From a bacterium (GTDB taxonomy: Bacteria; Bacillota; Clostridia; Lachnospirales; Lachnospiraceae), in contig JAMPFT010000006.1 of assembly GCA_023664305.1 (NCBI GenBank), forward strand, positions 1 through 64,000: DNA of 64,000 nucleotides. Direction: 5' to 3'. How positions within the stretch are numbered: the stretch's first letter is position 1; each line of letters opens with the position of its first letter. The translations under genes were made by a program, and so were the position numbers. This document shows positions 24,317-31,391 of the stretch, piece by piece. The notes beneath the pieces were generated by a model that was not told where the DNA came from, did no database searches, and saw nothing but the letters and a program-made list of their open reading frames with translations.

Positions 24317-25153
24317 ATGCGTATACTTTATGTGTCGGATTTAGACGGAACACTATTGAGAAGTAATGAAAAAACATCTGAATATACAAATGATGTCATA
24401 AACCGTTTGACAGAAAAGGGAATGATTTTTTCTTATGCTACCGCGCGTTCGCTGATCACCGCTAAAAAAGTGACAAGCGGACTAAGCGCTAAAATCCCCC
24501 TGATTGTATACAATGGCGCTTTCGTCATAGATAATCTTACGGAGGAGATTCTGATTGCGAATTATTTTGATGACACGGTAAATTTTGTGCTGGATGATTT
24601 GGCTGCAAATAAAGTATATCCCATTGTTTATTCCTACATAGACGGGAAAGAGAAATTTTCATTTATTTCTCGATTGTGCTCAGATGGGATGAATAAATTT
24701 CTTGACAGCAGGGAAGGGGATATTCGTACCAATGCGGTGAGTACAGTAAATGATTTGAAAGCGGGAAACATTTTCTATATTACATGCATAGATGAACCGA
24801 AAAAGCTGAAACCCCTATATGAAAAGTACAGGGACTTCTGCCATTGCGTTTATCAGACGGATATTTATACAAAAGAACAGTGGCTCGAGATGATGCCCTT
24901 GAATGCTTCGAAAGCAAAGGCCATAGAGCAGCTGCAGTCACTTTTGAAATGTGAGAAGCTGGTTGTGTTTGGCGACGGAATGAACGATATCGACATGTTT
25001 GAACTGGCAGATGAGAGTTATGCCGTTCAAAATGCACAGGAAGATTTAAAAAGGATTGCAACCTCTGTTATTTCTTCAAACGACGAGGACGGTGTTGCAA
25101 AATGGCTTGTTGAAAATTATGAAAGACAGATAAGGGAGAATGTTAAAAACTAA
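24317..25153 (+). CDS. HAD-superfamily phosphatase (Cof-type)
   Basis: 278-residue HAD hydrolase of the Cof/class IIB type. Motif I is DLDGTLLRSN (about residues 8-17) with the nucleophile Asp8 and acid Asp10, motif II is YATARS, motif III Lys is in the SKAKAIEQ region (about 195) and motif IV is GDGMNDIDMF (about 215). The cap lies between motifs II and III. These enzymes remove phosphate from sugar phosphates or cofactors such as flavin or PLP; the actual substrate is not predictable. The start is ATG 24317 with GGGAGAAAGC upstream. The gene is AT-richer than miaB that follows it. Confidence 0.88.
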   Translation: MRILYVSDLDGTLLRSNEKTSEYTNDVINRLTEKGMIFSYATARSLITAKKVTSGLSAKIPLIVYNGAFVIDNLTEEILIANYFDDTVNFVLDDLAANKVYPIVYSYIDGKEKFSFISRLCSDGMNKFLDSREGDIRTNAVSTVNDLKAGNIFYITCIDEPKKLKPLYEKYRDFCHCVYQTDIYTKEQWLEMMPLNASKAKAIEQLQSLLKCEKLVVFGDGMNDIDMFELADESYAVQNAQEDLKRIATSVISSNDEDGVAKWLVENYERQIRENVKN

Positions 25154-25164
25154 GGAGATAAGAT

Positions 25165-26721
25165 ATGCCTAAAACTAAAAATGGCGGATTTAAACTTGAC
25201 GACAGTGGACTTGCGCCTTACAATGTTTCGCCCAAACCGAAGAATGCGCCAAAATCAGGTAAAATGTATAACGAAATCGATTTAGACAAGATAGATATAA
25301 CCACAAGCCCGCCCGCAGAGGAGCCTGCCCGTCAATATTTTTTTATGGCGAAATGTCGGGAGTGGGTGCGACAGTTTGAGCGGGAGAACGGGCGCAGGCC
25401 CACCTTTTTCATCCAGACCTTCGGCTGTCAGATGAACGCCAGGGATTCCGAGAAGCTGGCGGGTATCCTGAAGGGGGCCGGGTATGAGGCGGCGGAAAAC
25501 GAAAAGGCGGATTTTGTGGCATTCAATACCTGTACGGTGCGGGATAATGCCAATCAGAGGGTCTACGGGAGGCTGGGGGAGCTGAACGGGTACAAAAAGA
25601 GGAACCCGAAGATGAAGGTTGCTCTCTGCGGGTGTATGATGCAGGAGCCTGCCGTCATTGAAAAGATCAAAAAGAGCTACGGTTTTGTGAATCTTTTGTT
25701 TGGCACCCATAATCTTTTCAAATTTGCGGAGCTTTTGTATACCGCAAACGTGACGGACGGCACGGTGATCGATATCTGGGAGGATACGGACAGAATCGTG
25801 GAGGAGCTGCCCTCGGAGAGAAAATATCCTTATAAATCCGGTGTCAACATTATGTATGGCTGCAACAATTTCTGCAGCTACTGTATCGTCCCTTATGTCA
25901 GGGGACGGGAGCGCAGCAGAGAGCCGGAGGAAATCCTGAAGGAGATCAGGGCCCTTGTGGCGGACGGCGTGTCTGAGGTCATGCTGCTGGGGCAGAATGT
26001 AAATTCCTACGGCAAAAATCTGAGAGAACCCGTGACCTTCGCGGAGCTTCTCCGGGAGGCAGAAAAAATCGAGGGGCTGAAACGGATCCGTTTCATGACT
26101 TCACACCCGAAGGATTTGTCCGACGAGCTGATTCGGGTCATGAAGGAGTCCGGTAAAGTCTGCCGTCATCTGCATCTGCCGCTGCAGTCCGGCTCCACCC
26201 GGATTTTGGAGCGGATGAACCGCCGTTATACGAAGGAGCAGTATCTGGAGCTGGCGTTAAAGATTCGGCGGGAAATTCCGGATATCGCCATCACCACGGA
26301 TATCATCGTGGGTTTCCCGGGAGAGACGCCGGAGGACTTAGAGGAGACCATCGACGTGGTGAGAAGGGTGCGGTTCGAGAACGCCTTCACCTTTCTTTAT
26401 TCAAAGCGCACCGGGACGCCTGCCGCCGCCATGGAGGATCCGATTCCGCCGGGGCAGGTAAAGGCAGGGTTCGATCGGCTGTTAAAAGTGGTACAGGAGA
26501 CGGCCAGGGAGCAGGCTGCCGGACATCAGGGGAAGGTGATGGAGGCTTTGATCGAGGAGGTAAACGAGAGCGATCCGTCCATGGTTACCGGGCGTCTTTC
26601 CAACAATATGCTGGTACATCTGCCGGGGGACGCTTCGCTGATCGGGGAAATCGTGCCGGTGGCGCTGGAGGAATGTCACGGGTTCTACTATATAGGGCGT
26701 GTGGCGGAAGACTCACTGTAA
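25165..26721 (+). CDS. miaB: tRNA-2-methylthio-N6-dimethylallyladenosine synthase MiaB
   Basis: 518-residue radical-SAM methylthiotransferase that adds a methylthio group to i6A37 of tRNAs, acting after MiaA (encoded at 33312). The N-terminal UPF0004 domain has its three cluster cysteines in FGCQMN, NTCTVRD and CGCMMQ; the radical SAM motif CNNFCSYC is near residue 232; a C-terminal TRAM domain ends the protein. The first 70 residues (lysine/proline-rich, then a helical region 'KCREWVRQFEREN') are longer than in most homologs and the first 55 codons are AT-richer than the rest, so this extension may be added or poorly constrained. AAGGAG precedes the ATG. Confidence 0.95.
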   Translation: MPKTKNGGFKLDDSGLAPYNVSPKPKNAPKSGKMYNEIDLDKIDITTSPPAEEPARQYFFMAKCREWVRQFERENGRRPTFFIQTFGCQMNARDSEKLAGILKGAGYEAAENEKADFVAFNTCTVRDNANQRVYGRLGELNGYKKRNPKMKVALCGCMMQEPAVIEKIKKSYGFVNLLFGTHNLFKFAELLYTANVTDGTVIDIWEDTDRIVEELPSERKYPYKSGVNIMYGCNNFCSYCIVPYVRGRERSREPEEILKEIRALVADGVSEVMLLGQNVNSYGKNLREPVTFAELLREAEKIEGLKRIRFMTSHPKDLSDELIRVMKESGKVCRHLHLPLQSGSTRILERMNRRYTKEQYLELALKIRREIPDIAITTDIIVGFPGETPEDLEETIDVVRRVRFENAFTFLYSKRTGTPAAAMEDPIPPGQVKAGFDRLLKVVQETAREQAAGHQGKVMEALIEEVNESDPSMVTGRLSNNMLVHLPGDASLIGEIVPVALEECHGFYYIGRVAEDSL

Positions 26722-26742
26722 AATGAATGTATAAAGATATAA

Positions 26743-26771
26743 TTGACAATTTTATGTTGCATACTTATAAT
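26743..26771 (+). promoter_or_regulatory. Consensus sigma-A promoter of the antisense small RNA
   Basis: TTGACA (26743-26748), a spacer of exactly 17 bases, then TATAAT (26766-26771). Both hexamers are perfect consensus, the strongest promoter in the window. It points right, away from miaB, with expected initiation near 26778, and reaches an intrinsic terminator about 105 bases later without any open reading frame. Confidence 0.88.
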
Positions 26772-26777
26772 ATAAAC

Positions 26778-26882
26778 ATAAGGAAAGCACTGCGACAAGC
26801 GGTTGGCTTCCGGTATAGAATGTTTAAATAATTTACTTATCTAAACAGCCGTCACTTTGCCGAGTGGCGGTTGTTGCTTTTT
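26778..26882 (+). ncRNA. Predicted small antisense RNA (type I antitoxin candidate)
   Basis: A transcript of about 105 nt is predicted between the perfect promoter at 26743-26771 and the intrinsic terminator at 26844-26882. It carries no ribosome binding site or frame. It is fully complementary to the 3' part of the minus-strand toxin-candidate transcript, covering its last ten codons plus about 75 bases of 3' untranslated region. Its bases 26782-26793 and 26799-26808 also repeat, as near-identical inverted copies, in the 5' leader of the same message. The 3'-end overlap resembles the BsrG/SR4 and TxpA/RatA systems of Bacillus. The gap 26722-27308 otherwise holds only promoters. Confidence 0.7.
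26844..26882 (+). terminator. Intrinsic terminator of the small RNA
   Basis: AACAGCCGTCACT (26844-26856) pairs with AGTGGCGGTTGTT (26863-26875) with a six-base loop and two G-T wobbles, followed by GC and five T residues. It functions on the plus strand; on the minus strand the same DNA encodes the last codons of the small peptide. Confidence 0.85.
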
Positions 26883-26929
26883 ACAATTACTGTAACAGTA
26901 AATCTACCAATATGTAGTGTAATCCGCAT
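26852..26929 (-). CDS. 25-residue peptide, type I toxin candidate
   Basis: A 25-codon frame begins MRITLHIGRFTVTVIVK and ends in a polar, basic tail (SNNRHSAK). The core is rich in beta-branched hydrophobic residues with flanking Arg/Lys, as in small membrane-acting or amyloid-like toxic peptides, although it is shorter than a full transmembrane helix. GGAGG stands eight bases before the ATG but is sequestered in a perfect hairpin, CCTCC-GAA-GGAGG on the message (26938-26950). A near-consensus promoter lies upstream on the same strand. Locked Shine-Dalgarno, long-range end-to-end complementarity and an antisense RNA are the marks of type I toxins. Toxicity itself is inference. Confidence 0.65.
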   Translation of the reverse strand: MRITLHIGRFTVTVIVKSNNRHSAK

Positions 26930-26955
26930 AAGCCTCACCTCCTTCGGAGGATGTC

Positions 26956-26987
26956 AGCCAACCGCCTGCCGCTATGCAGTGCTTCCC
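26956..26987 (-). promoter_or_regulatory. 5' leader arm complementary to the 3' end of the same message
   Basis: On the minus strand the leader of the 25-residue peptide contains GGGAAGCACTGC and GCGGTTGGCT (plus-strand 26976-26987 and 26956-26965). These pair with GCAGTGCTTTCC and AGCCAACCGC in the 3' region (plus-strand 26782-26793 and 26799-26808), 22 pairs in total with one G-T. Such 5'-3' foldback keeps other type I toxin messages translationally inactive until processed. Confidence 0.65.
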
Positions 26988-27007
26988 ATCCTTGTTAAGG
27001 ACTTTTT

Positions 27008-27036
27008 ATTGTATCAAATCAGCTACTTTCCGTCAA
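27008..27036 (-). promoter_or_regulatory. Near-consensus promoter of the 25-residue peptide
   Basis: On the minus strand TTGACG (plus-strand 27031-27036) is followed after 17 bases by TACAAT (plus-strand 27008-27013). Initiation is expected near 27001, giving a leader of about 70 nt before the ATG at 26929. It points toward the small RNA promoter, so the two transcripts converge and overlap. Confidence 0.8.
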
Positions 27037-27093
27037 TTGCTTTACAAAATATTGACATTATTCGTATTTTTTTGAAAGTATTTCACTCAATTC

Positions 27094-27122
27094 TTTTCAC
27101 CTGATTTATATTGTGTTATACT
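27094..27122 (+). promoter_or_regulatory. Candidate promoter of the phosphoesterase gene
   Basis: TTTTCA (27094-27099), a 17-base spacer and TATACT (27117-27122). The -10 box is good and the -35 box weak. The leader to the ATG at 27309 is about 180 bases, purine-rich near the end, with no recognised riboswitch. Confidence 0.45.
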
Positions 27123-27308
27123 TTGTTACGGGTTTTTCCCTTATTCCTGTTTGCGGAGTTGAAAAGAAAGTCAGGAAACGGATGAAGCTTCATGGAAATG
27201 TTGGGAAATAACGGTGGGAACACTTTTCCAAAAAAGTAATTCTTCTGCAGGGAAAAGGAAAAAGGCAATAGAAGCGTTTCCCAAAGAGAGAGAAAAGGAC
27301 AAAAAAGC

Positions 27309-28469
27309 ATGGGAAAAAATCTCAGGACAAGCATAGAAAAGATTCCGGCGGCCCCGGGCCAGCGGATTCTTGTGGTCAGCGATATCCACGGGCATGTAAA
27401 CCGGCTGGTACAGCTGTTAAAAAAGCTGGAGTACGGCGAAAGCGATATTCTGGTCATCGTGGGGGATCTGATCGATAAGGGGCCGGAGAGTCTGCGGGTG
27501 GTGCGGTATGTGATGGAGCTTTGCAGGCAGCGTCCGGTCTATGTGTCTATGGGGAACGTGGATTTGGGAAGGCTGCGGCAGATCTGGGATGACACGCAGG
27601 AATCGGACGGGGACTTTGCGGGTTTTTTGAGGTGGTCCCAAAAGGCCTGGGGGAGTTGTCTTGCCCTGGAGATGCTGAAGGAGCTGGGAATCGACGTCAG
27701 CCAGGTGGACGGCGGAAACGCCGGAGAAATAAAAAAGCGGCTCCGGGAAGCGTTTCGGGAGGAGCTGGACTTTCTGTGGAGCCGTCCGACCGTCCTGACG
27801 GCGGGAGATTATCTCTTTGTGCATGGCGGAGTTCCCACAGACGATTTGGAGGCTCTGGCAAAGGAGGAGCCTTTTTCTCTTTTGAAAAACGACGATTTCC
27901 TGAATAAGGGCTTTTGCTTTGAACGGTATACGGTGGTGACGGGGCATTGGCCGACCTGCCTTTACCGGCGGGATCAGGAGGACGTCAGCCCCCTGATTGA
28001 GCGAAAGAGGAGGATTGTCTGCATCGACGGCGGCTGTGGGCTGAAGTCTTCCGGACAGCTCAACGGGCTGATCCTGCCGGACTGCAGGGCGGGGCTTGAC
28101 CGGGTCCGTTGGACGTCCTATGATGACTTTCCGGTGGCGAGGGCGCTGGAGAACCAGGAGCCGACGCCATCCGCCATCCATATTCAGTATTTTGACAGCA
28201 GGGTCGAGCTTTTGGAGGAGAGGGACGGGCTTGCGAGAGTAAGGCATCTGTCCTCCGGAGGAATTTTAACCGTTCCCAAAAGCTGGACTTATCACGGCGG
28301 CCACGGCAATCTGCACTGCAGCGACTGGTGCGACGGGAAGCTTTCGGTGGCCGCGGGAGAGGAGCTGTCGGTCATTTTTGAGGCGGATGGCAGCTTTTAT
28401 GCGAAGAAGGAAGGACGTATCGGGTACTACGACGGACCGGTAGAGTGGGTGACGGCGCAGGAGGCGTAA
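27309..28469 (+). CDS. PPP-like metallophosphoesterase
   Basis: 386 residues. The N-terminal two thirds follow the PPP-type serine/threonine phosphatase layout: SDIHGH (about residues 24-29), GDLIDKGPES (about 50-59), then GNVD (about 79-82) where GNH(D/E) is usual, HGGVPTDD (about 176-183), and GHWPT with 'CIDGGCG' near 215-240. The catalytic histidine of the third motif is therefore Val here. The last 100 residues form an extra beta-rich domain not found in PrpA-type phosphatases. It probably binds two metals and acts on a phosphoester in the cytoplasm; substrate unknown. GAGAGAAAAGGAC precedes the ATG. Confidence 0.8.
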   Translation: MGKNLRTSIEKIPAAPGQRILVVSDIHGHVNRLVQLLKKLEYGESDILVIVGDLIDKGPESLRVVRYVMELCRQRPVYVSMGNVDLGRLRQIWDDTQESDGDFAGFLRWSQKAWGSCLALEMLKELGIDVSQVDGGNAGEIKKRLREAFREELDFLWSRPTVLTAGDYLFVHGGVPTDDLEALAKEEPFSLLKNDDFLNKGFCFERYTVVTGHWPTCLYRRDQEDVSPLIERKRRIVCIDGGCGLKSSGQLNGLILPDCRAGLDRVRWTSYDDFPVARALENQEPTPSAIHIQYFDSRVELLEERDGLARVRHLSSGGILTVPKSWTYHGGHGNLHCSDWCDGKLSVAAGEELSVIFEADGSFYAKKEGRIGYYDGPVEWVTAQEA

Positions 28470-28590
28470 AGCCCGTGCAGGTCATGAACATCGTTTGCCT
28501 TATTTGCCTGTACTCGAATAAATTCAGTATAGGCTAATGCGACATACGATCAAAAGGGCCGACTTTGCGGAAAACCTTTCCTCCTGTTGA

Positions 28591-28619
28591 TTTACAAATA
28601 CAATATTTTGTGGTAAAAT
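28591..28619 (+). promoter_or_regulatory. Promoter upstream of mutS
   Basis: TTTACA (28591-28596), 17 bases, TAAAAT (28614-28619). Initiation would fall near 28626, inside the left arm of the hairpin-plus-T-run at 28621-28658, so the position of the start site decides whether the hairpin can form in the mutS message. Confidence 0.6.
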
Positions 28620-28620
28620 C

Positions 28621-28658
28621 AGAGCAGATGCGCAATTCGTTGTGCGTCTGCTCTTTTT
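28621..28658 (+). terminator. Intrinsic terminator/attenuator in front of mutS
   Basis: A 15-base arm (28621-28635, AGAGCAGATGCGCAA) pairs with 28640-28654 around a TTCG tetraloop, with two G-T wobbles, and runs into a T-run (28654-28658). It lies directly between the mutS promoter and the mutS start. It could end transcription from the phosphoesterase gene or limit mutS transcription. Confidence 0.8.
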
Positions 28659-28697
28659 GATGAACAGAGGAATGTGAAGAACAGGAGAGTACCGAAG

Positions 28698-31376
28698 ATG
28701 CCGGAACAACAGATTCCAGTGGAAGATCTGACCCCCATGATGCAGCAGTATATGGAGACAAAGAAGCAATATCCTGACTGTATCCTTTTTTATCGGCTGG
28801 GGGATTTTTATGAGATGTTTTTTGAGGATGCCAAAACGGTGTCAAGGGAACTGGAGCTTACCCTGACCGGAAAGGCCTGCGGGCTGGAGGAAAGGGCGCC
28901 GATGTGCGGTGTGCCTTATCATGCCGTCGAGGGATACTTGACCAGATTGGTCAACAAAGGATATAAGGTTGCAATCTGTGAACAGATGGAGGATCCCAAG
29001 CTGGCGAAGGGGCTGGTAAAGCGCGATGTGATCCGCATTGTCACACCCGGCACAAATTTGAACGTACAGGCGTTAGAGGAATCTAAAAACAATTTCCTGA
29101 TGTGTATCGCCTATACCCCCACAAAGATCGGAATCTCCGCGGCGGATGTGACGACGGGCGACTATTATCTGACGGAGGTAGAGGATTTAAAGAAACTGAA
29201 CGACGAGCTGATGAAGTATGAGCCTTCCGAGATCATCTGCAACGAAGCTTTCCTGATGAGCGGTTTTGAAGTGGAGGAGCTGAGAGGAAGGTATCATGTT
29301 CCCGTCAATGCGCTGGAGACGCATCTGTTCGACGAGGACGGCTGCAGACGCGTTCTGCTGCGTCATTTCAGGGTGAACACACTGATCGGGCTGGGAATCG
29401 AGGAGTTCCCCATGGGCATGATTGCCGCCGGAGCGCTCCTGCAGTATCTGTATGAGACGCAGAAGACGGAGCTGGCGCATTTCACGCATCTGTACCCCTA
29501 TCTGACCAACAAGTACATGCTGTTAGACAGTGCCACGAGGCGTAATCTGGAGCTGACGGAAACGCTGCGGGAAAAACAGAAAAGAGGTTCTCTTCTCTGG
29601 GTGCTGGATAAGACCAAAACGGCTATGGGAGGGAGGCTGCTGCGCAGTATGCTGGAGCAGCCGCTGATCGACAGAGGCGAGATGGAGCGCCGTCTGGACG
29701 CGGTGGAGGAGCTGTGTAAGGACAGTGTATCCAGGGATGAGCTCCGGGAATATCTGAATCCGGTTTACGATCTGGAGAGACTTTTGAGCAAGGTGACCTA
29801 TAAGACGGCAAACCCCAGGGATTTCATCGCTTTTCGAAATTCCCTTCAGATGCTGCCCGCGGTGAAGAAGGTTCTGAAAGGGTTTGAGAAGGAGGAGATT
29901 TGCGCCATCGAAGAGGATATCGATGCCCTTGAGGATATTTATCGGCTGATTGAAGCTTCCATTGAGGAGGAGCCGCCCGTCACGGTCCGGGAGGGCGGCA
30001 TGATCCGGGACGGCTTTGACGAGACGATAGACATGCTGCGGAGCGCAAAGCGGGACGGCAAGCAGTGGCTTGCGCAGTTGGAGGAGCAGGACCGGGAGAG
30101 AACCGGGATCAAAAATCTGCGCATCAAGTACAATAAGGTCTTCGGCTATTATTTTGAGGTGACAAATTCCTATCGGAATATGGTGCCGGAGGATTATGTC
30201 CGCAAGCAGACTTTGGCCAACGCGGAGCGGTATACCACGCCCCGCTTAAAGGAGCTGGAGGACATGATCCTGAACGCGGAGGACAAGCTTACCACACTGG
30301 AATATGAGATTTTCTGCAAGGTCAGGGATGCGATTGCCCTGGAGCTGGAGAGGATCCAGAGGACGGCTAAGGCTGTAGCGAGGCTGGACGTCTATGCGTC
30401 TTTGTCCCTTGTGGCGGAGCGGAACCGCTATGTACGCCCGAAGCTGAACGAAAAGGGCGTCATCAATATAAAGGACGGCAGGCATCCCGTGGTGGAACAG
30501 ATGATTACCAACGATCTGTTCATCTCAAACGATACTTATCTCGACAACGGGAAACACTGTATCAGCGTGATCACCGGCCCCAATATGGCGGGGAAATCCA
30601 CTTATATGCGTCAGACGGCGCTGATTGTCCTGATGGCGCAGGTGGGCAGCTTTGTCCCCGCGGGCAGCGCGGATATCGGGATTGTGGACAGAATATTCAC
30701 CCGGGTCGGAGCCTCCGACGATCTGGCAAGCGGACAGTCCACCTTTATGGTGGAGATGAACGAGGTGGCAAATATTCTGCGCAACGCCACTTCCCAAAGT
30801 CTGTTGATCCTGGATGAGATCGGCCGCGGCACCTCTACCTTTGACGGCTTAAGCATCGCCTGGGCGGTCATAGAGCATATCAGCAACCGCAAGCTTCTGG
30901 GGGCGAAAACCCTGTTCGCGACGCATTATCACGAGCTCACGGAGCTGGAGGGAAAGATGAATAACGTCAACAATTACTGCATTGCCGTAAAGGAGTGCGG
31001 GGACGACATTGTCTTTCTGCGGAAAATCATTAAGGGCGGGGCGGACAAAAGCTACGGTATCCAGGTGGCAAAGCTGGCAGGGGTGCCGGATATGGTGATT
31101 GACAGGGCGAAGGAAATCGTAGAGCAGCTGACGGACAATGATATCACGGAAAAAATCCAGAGCATCACGGTCGATGTAAAGGGCGAGGGAAAGGCCAAAA
31201 AGGTGCCTCATCTCGATGAAGTGGATTTGGCGCAGATTTCTCTCTTTGACACGGTGACGGACGAGGATGTGCTGAAGGAGCTGATGGAGGCGGAGGTCAA
31301 CACCATGTCGCCTCTGGACGCGCTGAACACGCTGTACCGGCTGCAGAATAAGCTGAAAAACCGGTGGCAAGTGTGA
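28698..31376 (+). CDS. mutS: DNA mismatch repair protein MutS
   Basis: 892-residue mismatch-recognition ATPase. The N-terminal domain has the mismatch-binding F-x-E equivalent region in LGDFYEMFFEDA (about residues 35-46); the connector, core, clamp and ATPase domains follow. Walker A is GPNMAGKST (about 626-634), with 'DELGRGTST'-type Walker B as LDEIGRGTSTFDG and a signature 'DDLASGQSTFMVEM'. A C-terminal helix-turn-helix and beta-clamp-type tail complete it. The ATG at 28698 is preferred over GTG 28674 because its GGAG is better spaced and homologs begin close to this point. mutL follows after 15 bases, so they form a mismatch-repair operon. Confidence 0.96.
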   Translation: MPEQQIPVEDLTPMMQQYMETKKQYPDCILFYRLGDFYEMFFEDAKTVSRELELTLTGKACGLEERAPMCGVPYHAVEGYLTRLVNKGYKVAICEQMEDPKLAKGLVKRDVIRIVTPGTNLNVQALEESKNNFLMCIAYTPTKIGISAADVTTGDYYLTEVEDLKKLNDELMKYEPSEIICNEAFLMSGFEVEELRGRYHVPVNALETHLFDEDGCRRVLLRHFRVNTLIGLGIEEFPMGMIAAGALLQYLYETQKTELAHFTHLYPYLTNKYMLLDSATRRNLELTETLREKQKRGSLLWVLDKTKTAMGGRLLRSMLEQPLIDRGEMERRLDAVEELCKDSVSRDELREYLNPVYDLERLLSKVTYKTANPRDFIAFRNSLQMLPAVKKVLKGFEKEEICAIEEDIDALEDIYRLIEASIEEEPPVTVREGGMIRDGFDETIDMLRSAKRDGKQWLAQLEEQDRERTGIKNLRIKYNKVFGYYFEVTNSYRNMVPEDYVRKQTLANAERYTTPRLKELEDMILNAEDKLTTLEYEIFCKVRDAIALELERIQRTAKAVARLDVYASLSLVAERNRYVRPKLNEKGVINIKDGRHPVVEQMITNDLFISNDTYLDNGKHCISVITGPNMAGKSTYMRQTALIVLMAQVGSFVPAGSADIGIVDRIFTRVGASDDLASGQSTFMVEMNEVANILRNATSQSLLILDEIGRGTSTFDGLSIAWAVIEHISNRKLLGAKTLFATHYHELTELEGKMNNVNNYCIAVKECGDDIVFLRKIIKGGADKSYGIQVAKLAGVPDMVIDRAKEIVEQLTDNDITEKIQSITVDVKGEGKAKKVPHLDEVDLAQISLFDTVTDEDVLKELMEAEVNTMSPLDALNTLYRLQNKLKNRWQV

Positions 31377-31391
31377 GAAGAGGGGGAAAAA

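Noticed and set aside
26871-27104. 77-codon plus-strand frame across the small-RNA locus
   Set aside because: It begins inside the terminator of the small RNA, has no ribosome binding site, and crosses the opposite-strand promoter.
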